Below are positions 1 to 5,728 of a DNA stretch of 9,646 bases, piece after piece. The notes under the pieces were generated by a model. The model did not search any database, had not been told where the DNA came from, and worked only from the letters and a program-made list of their open reading frames with translations. This DNA comes from Tangfeifania sp. (GTDB taxonomy: Bacteria > Bacteroidota > Bacteroidia > Bacteroidales > Prolixibacteraceae): contig JAGYMR010000093.1 of NCBI GenBank assembly GCA_018400515.1, positions 1 through 9,646 on the forward strand, read 5' to 3'. The position numbers were made by a program, and so were the translations under genes. Position 1 is the stretch's first letter. Every line of letters begins with the position of its first letter.

Positions 1-661
1 CGGCTCCTTCCAGGACCGCCCGGGTTGATCCGATGCCAAGCCGGTCGACCCCCTGTTCCAGAAATCCCACCGCATCTTCCCAGGTCCGGATCCCCCCCGA
101 TGCTTTTACCTTCATCTCTTTTCCGGCCACTTCCAACTTCGCTTCAACAGCCGCGGGGGTAGCTTTTCCAGGACCAAAGCCGGTGGATGTCTTTACAAAA
201 TTGGCACCGCCGCGGGCAGCCAGTTCGCAGGCGACGGTCACCTGTTCCAGGGTCAAAAATCCGGTCTCCAGGATAACCTTCACCAACACCCCCTGACTGC
301 GGGCCTCTTCCACAACAGTTTTTATGTCATTAACCACATAAGAATGATCTTCCCCCAAAAACTTTCCAATGTTCATCACCATGTCGATCTCGTCCGTTCC
401 ATCCGCAATGGCCTGTTTTGCCTGAAAAGCCTTCACTGTTGTGGCATCAGCGCCATGCGGAAAGCTCAGTACACAGGAAACTTTTACGCCGCTTCCCTCC
501 AGTAATTTTTTTGCAGCCTGAATGTCACACGGTTTCACACACATGCTGTATACACCGTAATCCATACACATCCGGGCATGATCCTCCAGATCAGCATCCG
601 TAAAATCGGGCTTCAGGACAGCATGATCAATGGTCCGGGCCACCTGTTCTCTTGTAAACAT
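1..661 (-). CDS. deoC: Deoxyribose-phosphate aldolase, 3' end cut off by the window edge
   Basis: Cytoplasmic class I aldolase (DERA) that splits 2-deoxyribose-5-phosphate into acetaldehyde and glyceraldehyde-3-phosphate, the last step of deoxynucleoside catabolism. About 220 residues are visible, close to the usual length of the short bacterial DeoC family, so only a few C-terminal residues should lie outside the window. Reading from ATG at 661, the TIM-barrel signatures appear in order: DEIDMVMNIG with the catalytic Asp at residue 93, FVKTSTGF with the Schiff-base Lys at 157, and KASGGIR with the second catalytic Lys at 186. The start is supported by a TAnnTTTG promoter box 30 bases upstream and by the family N-terminus (MFTREQVARTIDHAVLKPD). 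The gene stands alone at this edge; whether other nucleoside genes follow cannot be seen. It shares an 11-base leader motif with dps. The identification is firm. Confidence 0.97.
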   Translation of the reverse strand, partial: MFTREQVARTIDHAVLKPDFTDADLEDHARMCMDYGVYSMCVKPCDIQAAKKLLEGSGVKVSCVLSFPHGADATTVKAFQAKQAIADGTDEIDMVMNIGKFLGEDHSYVVNDIKTVVEEARSQGVLVKVILETGFLTLEQVTVACELAARGGANFVKTSTGFGPGKATPAAVEAKLEVAGKEMKVKASGGIRTWEDAVGFLEQGVDRLGIGSTRAVLEGA

Positions 662-665
662 AACT

Positions 666-676
666 TTCGTACTATT
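666..676 (-). promoter_or_regulatory. Shared 11-base motif AATAGTACGAA, deoC copy
   Basis: Minus strand AATAGTACGAA, 4 bases before the deoC start codon and exactly 14 bases downstream of the TACCTTTG box. The identical 11-mer at the identical spacing from a TAnnTTTG box occurs before dps (5648-5658). It is a candidate leader/operator element or an alternative-sigma -10 region. No known motif name is assigned. Confidence 0.5.
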
Positions 677-690
677 AAAATTATTAAATT

Positions 691-698
691 CAAAGGTA
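691..698 (-). promoter_or_regulatory. Bacteroidota-type -7 promoter box before deoC
   Basis: Read on the minus strand this is TACCTTTG, a full match to the Bacteroidota -7 consensus TAnnTTTG, ending 29 bases before the deoC ATG. No convincing TTTG/TTG lies about 20 bases further upstream. The box may therefore depend on an activator, or its TTTG may itself be the -33 element of a different promoter (see the shared motif at 666-676). The same bases read on the plus strand give AAAGG six bases before the ATG of the 49-residue ORF, so either reading could explain their conservation. Confidence 0.5.
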
Positions 699-702
699 TC
701 GT

Positions 703-852
703 ATGGGACTTGTATATATTTTATTTATCGCATTATTAGCGTTAATTGTAAAGGTATTTATCTCGTTATCAGTGTTTGTTTTAACGCAACTCAATAGAAT
801 GCTTACGCATATCGGCAGCATTCGCAAGCGAATTTCATCCCCTTGGTTGTAA
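703..852 (+). CDS. Possible 49-residue single-pass membrane peptide
   Basis: An ATG-to-TAA frame encodes a peptide that begins MGLVYILFIALLALIV. Residues 2-28 are almost entirely hydrophobic, with one Lys at 17, which fits one membrane helix. The tail (about 29-49) is polar and basic, with Arg32 and an RKR cluster at 41-43, suggesting a cytoplasmic C-terminus under the positive-inside rule. AAAGG lies six bases upstream of the ATG, a reasonable ribosome site, although the same bases are the complement of the deoC -7 box. The ORF is divergent from deoC and convergent with xseB, and fills most of the gap between them. I recognise no family. It could equally be a chance frame in AT-rich DNA, because hydrophobic codons are T-rich; its last third also contains two small inverted repeats that could belong to an RNA. 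Confidence 0.4.
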   Translation: MGLVYILFIALLALIVKVFISLSVFVLTQLNRMLTHIGSIRKRISSPWL

Positions 853-875
853 ATATTTTTTTTGCCGGTTCAGAT

Positions 876-1076
876 TTATTCTTCCATCTCCTTAAGTATT
901 TGCTCCACTTGCTCGTTGGTTTTCAATAGCTTATCCTTGCAAATTTTCAGCAACTCCGATACCCGTTTCACTTTTTCTGCAAGTTCATCCACATCAAGTT
1001 CCTCCTTCTCAATCTTTTCAAGAATTTGTTCCATTTCAGTCATTGCTTCCTTATACGTTACCTCTTTCGTTTCCAT
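876..1076 (-). CDS. xseB: Exodeoxyribonuclease VII small subunit
   Basis: XseB, 66 residues, the small helical subunit of exonuclease VII, which degrades single-stranded DNA from both ends to short oligonucleotides in mismatch repair and damage processing. The sequence shows the family pattern: an N-terminal helix (TYKEAMTEMEQILEKIEKEE), the L-D-V-D-E-L turn that usually reads L-x-L-(E/D)-E near residues 28-32, and a long charged C-terminal helix ending in LKEMEE. Length is normal for the family (about 60-85). The ATG lies inside the 3' end of xseA, giving a 26-base overlap in another frame, so translation is probably coupled, which suits the several small subunits bound per XseA. It is the last gene of the operon; no strong terminator was found downstream. 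Confidence 0.97.
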   Translation of the reverse strand: METKEVTYKEAMTEMEQILEKIEKEELDVDELAEKVKRVSELLKICKDKLLKTNEQVEQILKEMEE

Positions 1077-2511
1077 GCGACACTTTTTTTATGATGATAC
1101 TTTTTACTTTTCCGTCGGAAAACCGCGTTTCCAACTCATCCTTTTCGGAAACCTGTTCCACAGATTTCACAATCTTTCCCTTATTCAGGCTCAGGGTATA
1201 CCCCCGCTTCAGGACATTTTGGGGGTTCAGCAGGCGCACAGCACTTTCGTTTAAACGGAGCCGCTCATTTTCTTTGGCAAGCAGGCGCCGGACTTCACTC
1301 TTCAGGTTTTCTTTTTTCCTGAAATATCCGTTGCCGGCTTCATCAATCACTGTTTTTGCAGCGTTCTTCAATACCTGTTGTTTCCGGCCAATATCCCGCT
1401 GTTGCCCCTGGTTAAAAGCGGAAATGGCTGTCCGCAGGTTGTACTGAATGTTATAAAGGGCATGTTTTTTATTGTAGGAGAAATGGGTTACTGCCTGCTG
1501 AAAATTATTTCCTTTTGCTGAAAGCCGGTTTCGCTTTTCATGGATAAATGAGCTGACACTCCGGTGAAAACCAAGGGTCAGCCGCTCGAGTTTTTGCTGT
1601 TTCGAATCAACGTTTTGGCGGGCACGGCTAACCACCTCCTCTTTCAGGTTCATTAACCGCTCATAAAAAGTCCCGGCACCATTCACAAAAAATTCTGCCA
1701 CAGCAGTCGGGGTCTTGAGGCGCGTATGGGCTACCATATCGATGATGGTATCGTCCTTTTCATGACCAATCCCGGTGATTACCGGCAAGGGAAATTGGGT
1801 TACATGATAAGCCAGTTCATAATTGTCGAAACTGCTCAGATCGGCGGCAGCACCTCCCCCCCGGATAATGGCCACGGCATCAAAAAAATCTTCATACCGG
1901 AAGATCCGGTCGAGCGCCTGAATGATCGAAGGAGCGGCTTCGCTCCCCTGCATATAGGCCTGAAAAAGATGCGGATAAAACCGGATACCGGAGGCATTTT
2001 TCTCCAGCTGCTCCATGAAATCCTGGTAACCGGCCGCGGTTTTGGAAGAGATAACGGCAATTTTCTGGGGGACCAGGGGAAGAGCCAGCCCTTTATTCAT
2101 CTCAAAAACCCCTTCCCTCTTCAGCTGATCAATGATCTCCTTCCTTTTTAGTGCCAGTTCGCCCATGGTAAAAGCAGGGTCAATATCCTTCACATTCAGG
2201 CTCAGGCCATAAACCGGATGGTAATCCACCGAAACATGCACCAGAATTTTCAGGCCGGAGGCGAATGGTTGCCCGGTGGTGGTCTCGAAATAGGGCTTTA
2301 ACATCCGGTAGGTATACGACCAGATGGTTGCTCTGGCCCGTGCAATGATCTCATCCCCCCGTTTTTCAACAAGCTCCAGATAACAATGTCCCCGGCGGTT
2401 CTCCTTTTGTTCGCTGATTTCCGCCACTACCCAGACTTTCCCGGGAATTGCAGTGTTCAGGGCATCGCTGATCCATTGATTCAATTCAAAAAGTGTCCGT
2501 TTTTCCTCCAT
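1051..2511 (-). CDS. xseA: Exodeoxyribonuclease VII large subunit
   Basis: XseA, 486 residues, the catalytic subunit of exonuclease VII (E. coli: 456). An OB-fold DNA-binding domain occupies about residues 5-110 (GKVWVVAEIS at 24-33, then the aromatic strands HCYLELVEK). The catalytic core follows: IAVISSKTAAGYQDF with Asp164, RGGGAAADLSSFDN from 217, GHEKD at 249-253 (E. coli GHETD) and TPTAVAE at 267-273. Residues from about 285 to 450 are rich in Lys, Arg, Glu and Gln and form the long helical coiled-coil region that carries XseB. The C-terminus (about 450-480) is the short beta region (RGYTLSLNKGKIVKSV). The start at 2511 is 4 bases after the stop of the S8 peptidase, so the two are cotranscribed. 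All expected catalytic residues are present. Confidence 0.98.
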   Translation of the reverse strand: MEEKRTLFELNQWISDALNTAIPGKVWVVAEISEQKENRRGHCYLELVEKRGDEIIARARATIWSYTYRMLKPYFETTTGQPFASGLKILVHVSVDYHPVYGLSLNVKDIDPAFTMGELALKRKEIIDQLKREGVFEMNKGLALPLVPQKIAVISSKTAAGYQDFMEQLEKNASGIRFYPHLFQAYMQGSEAAPSIIQALDRIFRYEDFFDAVAIIRGGGAAADLSSFDNYELAYHVTQFPLPVITGIGHEKDDTIIDMVAHTRLKTPTAVAEFFVNGAGTFYERLMNLKEEVVSRARQNVDSKQQKLERLTLGFHRSVSSFIHEKRNRLSAKGNNFQQAVTHFSYNKKHALYNIQYNLRTAISAFNQGQQRDIGRKQQVLKNAAKTVIDEAGNGYFRKKENLKSEVRRLLAKENERLRLNESAVRLLNPQNVLKRGYTLSLNKGKIVKSVEQVSEKDELETRFSDGKVKSIIIKKVSHGNERGNV

Positions 2512-2515
2512 CCGG

Positions 2516-4165
2516 CTAAGGGCTTTTAAAAATCTTTACAGCATCCGACGATCCGTTTGAGATTATTTGCAAAATTAACATACCTGTCGGTAACGACTGC
2601 AGATTCCCGGCCATAATTTTTTGTGCCCCGGCCATTTTTTCTTTCCGGAGCAACCGGCCGTCGAGCGAAAAGAAATTGATTTCAACGGGGCCGGAAACAG
2701 GATCACCGTTCTTTTGAAGCACCAGATAATTATTGACAGGATTGGGGTATAATAACCACTGCCGTCCGTTTTCCCATTGTTCCAGCAAAGGGGTTTTCAG
2801 AATCTGATCGGCAATTTTCATATCGGGAATGCCATAGCCAATTAGTGAATCGGGGGTACCATAAAGGTGCGCACTCCGCTCAATGGCATCCTTTACCTGA
2901 AAGGCCGTTGAATGGGGGTTGGCCTGCCACAAACAGGCGGCGAGCCCCGCCACTACCGGCGAAGAGTAAGAAGTCCCGTTGCCGGATGAGATCATTCCAT
3001 TGCGGTTTTGCAGTACCGTGTGGAACCCCATGGCGGCTACATTGGGCTTCACATCCCCATCGGAAGCGGGACCGCGCGAAGTAAAGACTGCAGGGATTCC
3101 TTCACTGTTCACTGCCCCGACACCAATGACGCTGTCGCCATCCGAAGGGGCAATGATATGATTCCAGTTGGCTTCACTCCCCTCATTTCCTGCACTGGCA
3201 ACCACCAGCATTCCCCGTGAAGCAGCCACATTGGCCGCCCGGGTTACCCGGGTGGTACGGCCGTCCATCTCGGCATATGTGTGATTCATGGCCGGATCAT
3301 CAAACAAAAAATACCCCAGCGAGGAGTTAATAATATCCACCCCCGCACTGTCGGCAAATTCGGCGGCAGCGACCCAGTTATCCTCTTCAATCAGGTTTTC
3401 GGAATAGATATCTTCGCTGCGAAGCAACCAATAAGAGGCTTCCGGTGCTGTTCCAATCATTTGCCCCGGAACATTTCCCCCCATGATGGAAAGGACACTC
3501 ATCCCGTGGTAGTGACTATCAAATATACTGGGTTCGGAAGAGACAAAATCATGAACTCCCAGGATCTGTCCTCCGGCCCATAAACTGTCAAAGGCAGGAT
3601 ATATATCGGCGTTATAAAATCCGGCATCCAGCACAGCAATGTGCATTCCCGTCCCCCGGAAATCCTGGTTATGCAAAAACTGCCCGTTCAATTGCGCCAC
3701 CTGGAGGGCCGAACCGCCATAAGCACTGGTGTCAATGTCCAGTGTCTCATCCGGCATCAGCGGTTCTTTAAATTTTCTCCGGGTACTCTTCGCCCCGTGG
3801 TATTTTTTGGTGCATTGTACCTCCCGGACAAACGGCAGGGAGCGTACCTTGTCTTCAAAATTACCCGATTCACTCTTCACCGTGATCCCATTCAGCCATC
3901 TTGATGCGTGTACGAGCGTGGCTCCCAGATCAAGCACCTGGTTGACATAGCAGGAATTTACGGGGAGATCAAGGGAATCGATGGGAATGCCCTGCTGCTG
4001 CCGCCGCTCTAAAGCCCGCATGGAAAGGTACTCTTCAGGCTTCGAAAGTGACCAGGGAGAACCATCCTTGTCGGTAAAAGCAACCCAATAATAGGCTTGT
4101 CCCCACGAAGGCAAAGAAGGAATTAATAAAAAAGGCCATATGATCAAAAGCAGCTTTATTCGCAT
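2516..4165 (-). CDS. Secreted S8 (subtilisin-like) serine peptidase with T9SS sorting domain
   Basis: 549-residue exported subtilase. Residues 1-23 are a Sec signal peptide (MRIKLLLIIWPFLLIPS, then WGQA). Residues 24-120 form an N-terminal propeptide-like region typical of Bacteroidota subtilases (YYWVAFTDKDGSPW, ALERRQQQGI, a conserved short LPVNSCYV stretch). The catalytic domain follows: Asp180 in VLDAGF, His220 in SHYHGMSV, oxyanion Asn327 in ASAGNEG and Ser399 in NGTSYSSP. The end, from LLYPNPVNNY at about 471 to KIFKSP, is a type A T9SS C-terminal sorting domain, so the product should cross the outer membrane and be released or anchored on the cell surface. It is the first gene of an operon with xseA and xseB; the functional link is unclear and may be only positional. 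Substrate is unknown. The His motif is SHYHGMS rather than the common HGTHVA. Confidence 0.95.
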   Translation of the reverse strand: MRIKLLLIIWPFLLIPSLPSWGQAYYWVAFTDKDGSPWSLSKPEEYLSMRALERRQQQGIPIDSLDLPVNSCYVNQVLDLGATLVHASRWLNGITVKSESGNFEDKVRSLPFVREVQCTKKYHGAKSTRRKFKEPLMPDETLDIDTSAYGGSALQVAQLNGQFLHNQDFRGTGMHIAVLDAGFYNADIYPAFDSLWAGGQILGVHDFVSSEPSIFDSHYHGMSVLSIMGGNVPGQMIGTAPEASYWLLRSEDIYSENLIEEDNWVAAAEFADSAGVDIINSSLGYFLFDDPAMNHTYAEMDGRTTRVTRAANVAASRGMLVVASAGNEGSEANWNHIIAPSDGDSVIGVGAVNSEGIPAVFTSRGPASDGDVKPNVAAMGFHTVLQNRNGMISSGNGTSYSSPVVAGLAACLWQANPHSTAFQVKDAIERSAHLYGTPDSLIGYGIPDMKIADQILKTPLLEQWENGRQWLLYPNPVNNYLVLQKNGDPVSGPVEINFFSLDGRLLRKEKMAGAQKIMAGNLQSLPTGMLILQIISNGSSDAVKIFKSP

Positions 4166-4274
4166 ACAAAATCCGGATGCTAAAGCAATTCAACGGCTAT
4201 GCTCTTTTGTGTTTGAAAAACATGCCTGTTTCAACATGAAAAATCCGGTACAAATTAACAATTAATTTTGAGAA

Positions 4275-5072
4275 TTACCGGAATTTTTGCATGCGGTTCA
4301 TGTATTCAGTCGGATTTTGCATGAATTTTTCGGGATCCGTTATGGATTGGCGTCCCTTTTCAAAATTCAGGATCTCCAGGTTGGCAACGCTGTCACGAAC
4401 CCCGGGATTTAACAACTTCCCGTTGCGATAGATCAGGGAATATAATGAATCGCCTTCCGGATTATAGAATTTCCATTTACCGTCCCGGAGATTGTCTTTA
4501 TAGGATGCTTCCATTTCAATACGTCCGTTTCTGAAATAGGTCAGGCAAAGACCGTCACGTTTGCCGTTATGGAATTTACACTGCATGTAAGGGGCTCCGT
4601 CTTTATAAAATACCTCATATCTCCCCTCCTGTTTCCCGTCTTTCCACTCAGCCACTTCAAAGACTTCCCCGGAAGAGTAAAATTTCCGGGCAACCCCGTT
4701 TTTGAGCCCATTTTGATACGCCTCTTCAGAAATTTTTCCTTTGCCTGAAAAAAAAGTCCACGTCCCCGCTCTCTTCTCATCAACATAGGCTCCTTCGGCT
4801 ACCTTCTTGCCGCGGGGGTTAAACAACCGGACAAAAGCCGAATCTGAATCCTCATCATACCGGATCCTGGCCTTGACATGCCCGTTTGAGTGATAACGGA
4901 TCCACTGCCCCACCGGTTGGCCGTCCAGAAACGATCCTTCATACATCAACCGGCCATTGGGATATTTTTTCGCCCAGCGCCCCTGGCGTAATCCATTGGC
5001 ATCCGTATGGTTTGTCTGGGAGAAAATCCCCGCGGGAATGAAAAAAAACAGGATGAACAATACTTTCCGCAT
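4275..5072 (-). CDS. Exported MORN/YwqK-type repeat protein
   Basis: 265 residues. A signal peptide covers about residues 1-18 (MRKVLFILFFFIPAGIFS), with no lipobox Cys, so a soluble periplasmic or secreted product is expected. The rest is about eight tandem repeats of 23-24 residues between about 31 and 220, pattern G-x-W-x-x-(Y/F)-x-x-x-G-x-(9)-Y-x-(D/N)-G: for example GRWAKKYPNGRLMYEG, GTWTFFSGKGKISEE, GRYEVFYKDGAPYMQ and GKWKFYNPEGDSLYS. This is the MORN_2/YwqK-like repeat, a beta-hairpin scaffold. Databases often label such proteins as a toxin-antitoxin YwqK antitoxin, but no toxin is present here and the protein is exported. The last 45 residues are outside the repeats and polar. No T9SS domain is seen. 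Gaps of about 110 bases on each side, and a terminator upstream, suggest its own transcript. Function unknown. Confidence 0.9.
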   Translation of the reverse strand: MRKVLFILFFFIPAGIFSQTNHTDANGLRQGRWAKKYPNGRLMYEGSFLDGQPVGQWIRYHSNGHVKARIRYDEDSDSAFVRLFNPRGKKVAEGAYVDEKRAGTWTFFSGKGKISEEAYQNGLKNGVARKFYSSGEVFEVAEWKDGKQEGRYEVFYKDGAPYMQCKFHNGKRDGLCLTYFRNGRIEMEASYKDNLRDGKWKFYNPEGDSLYSLIYRNGKLLNPGVRDSVANLEILNFEKGRQSITDPEKFMQNPTEYMNRMQKFR

Positions 5073-5120
5073 AGGCTTTTTTTTCTAAAACTGAAATTAT
5101 CCGCAATTATTTTTTAATTT

Positions 5121-5150
5121 AAAAAAAAAGTCCCGAAACACATCGGGACC
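5121..5150 (-). terminator. Intrinsic terminator of dps
   Basis: Read on the minus strand: a perfect 7-bp GC-rich stem (GTCCCGA at 5130-5136 pairing with TCGGGAC at 5143-5149), a 6-base loop, and then nine T (5129 down to 5121). It lies about 40 bases after the dps stop and separates dps from the MORN-repeat gene. Confidence 0.87.
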
Positions 5151-5187
5151 TCTTTCTTTTCGTTCTCCAAATAAGGGAAATTCAGGG

Positions 5188-5637
5188 TTATCCCAATACC
5201 GAATCAAACATCCAGATCCTTTTTTCAGTGGCACCTATCAGATCACTCATCATGGCAACGGTCCCTTCGTCATCTCCGGCAATTTCCAGCACCTCATAAA
5301 AGCGCTTCAGCAGGTAACGGCTGTTATCCAACACCACCTGTACGCCCTCCTTTCCATCCGATACATCGGCTACCTGTTTCAGACCCGCCGCTTTTGTATA
5401 ATCCCCGAATGTATGCAGCGGTTTTCCACCGATCATCAGGATGCGCTCTGCAATTTCGTCGATCGTTTCAGCCGCTTCATCATACAACTCTTCATATTTT
5501 TCATGAAGCATGAAAAACTGTGCCCCTTTTACATTCCAGTGCAATCCCCGGAGATTCTGGTAAAAAATCTGATAATCGGCCAATAATTTGTTTAAACTTT
5601 CTGTTAATTTCTGATTTTTGTTATTCATAACATGCAT
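5188..5637 (-). CDS. dps: Dps/ferritin-like DNA-protecting protein
   Basis: Dps miniferritin: a dodecameric cage that oxidises Fe(II) with hydrogen peroxide, stores the iron and protects DNA. Numbered from the ATG at 5637 it has 149 residues. The inter-subunit ferroxidase ligands are visible as His33 (GLHWNVKG), His45 (MLHEKYEE), Asp60 and Glu64 (IDEIAERI), with the His-12-His and Asp-3-Glu spacing of the family. An upstream in-frame GTG at 5673 would add 12 residues, but it overlaps the TATATTTG promoter box and the residues have no Dps character, so I prefer ATG 5637 (the ATG at 5628 is also possible). The gene is divergent from oxyR with a 14-bp palindrome between them, which fits peroxide induction. 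It ends in its own terminator, so it is probably monocistronic. Confidence 0.96.
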   Translation of the reverse strand: MHVMNNKNQKLTESLNKLLADYQIFYQNLRGLHWNVKGAQFFMLHEKYEELYDEAAETIDEIAERILMIGGKPLHTFGDYTKAAGLKQVADVSDGKEGVQVVLDNSRYLLKRFYEVLEIAGDDEGTVAMMSDLIGATEKRIWMFDSVLG

Positions 5638-5647
5638 TTTTAAATGG

Positions 5648-5658
5648 TTCGTACTATT
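5648..5658 (-). promoter_or_regulatory. Shared 11-base motif AATAGTACGAA, dps copy
   Basis: Minus strand AATAGTACGAA, 10 bases before the dps ATG at 5637 and exactly 14 bases downstream of the TATATTTG box. It is identical in sequence and in spacing to the copy before deoC (666-676), whereas the 14-base spacers themselves are dissimilar. This argues for a functional bipartite element rather than a recent duplication. Confidence 0.5.
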
Positions 5659-5672
5659 TTTAAATGATGACA

Positions 5673-5680
5673 CAAATATA
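5673..5680 (-). promoter_or_regulatory. Bacteroidota-type -7 promoter box before dps
   Basis: Minus strand TATATTTG, a full TAnnTTTG match, ending 35 bases before the dps ATG at 5637. As with deoC there is no TTTG/TTG about 20 bases upstream; instead the palindrome at 5703-5716 lies there, as expected for an activator-dependent promoter. The box overlaps the alternative GTG start, which helps to exclude that start. Confidence 0.55.
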
Positions 5681-5702
5681 CTATTAATTTTATTTACTAT
5701 TT

Positions 5703-5716
5703 TTATAGGCCTATAA
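5703..5716. promoter_or_regulatory. 14-bp perfect palindrome, candidate OxyR operator
   Basis: TTATAGGCCTATAA, a perfect inverted repeat centred between 5709 and 5710, 13 bases before the oxyR ATG and 23 bases upstream of the dps -7 box. LysR-type regulators bind AT-rich dyads in the divergent region between their own gene and the target, often overlapping their own promoter, and this is the best dyad there. It contains ATAG and CTAT, the tetranucleotides of the E. coli OxyR site, but not with the E. coli four-box spacing. Confidence 0.5.
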
Positions 5717-5728
5717 CTTTTACTTATA

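Noticed and set aside
1051..1095. Possible programmed frameshift from xseA into xseB at a run of seven A
   Set aside because: xseB has its own ATG with a TAA just upstream in its frame, and both proteins have normal ends, so simple translational coupling explains the overlap.
1112..1128. TTTTCCG/CGGAAAA inverted repeat
   Set aside because: It lies inside the xseA coding sequence with a one-base centre, cannot form a useful hairpin and has no regulatory context.
862..1254. Plus-strand ORF of 130 codons opposite xseB and xseA
   Set aside because: It lies antisense to two firmly identified genes, is rich in Ser and Phe as expected for the complement of Glu/Lys/Arg-rich coding sequence, and has no family features.
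1726..2151. Plus-strand ORF of 141 codons inside xseA
   Set aside because: It is the antisense shadow of the conserved XseA catalytic core; no independent start signal or domain.
4221..4238. CATG...CATG hairpin followed by T on the minus strand, as a terminator of the MORN-repeat gene
   Set aside because: The stem is only 4 bp with a 10-base loop, too weak to support a terminator call.
4275..5072. Toxin-antitoxin system suggested by the YwqK family name
   Set aside because: The protein has a signal peptide, no toxin-like neighbour exists, and the repeats alone do not imply an antitoxin.
5640..5728. E. coli-type OxyR site of four ATAG/CTAT boxes at 11-base steps
   Set aside because: CTAT/ATAG tetramers are present but their starts (5654, 5681, 5697, 5705, 5711) do not follow that spacing; only the short palindrome was kept.
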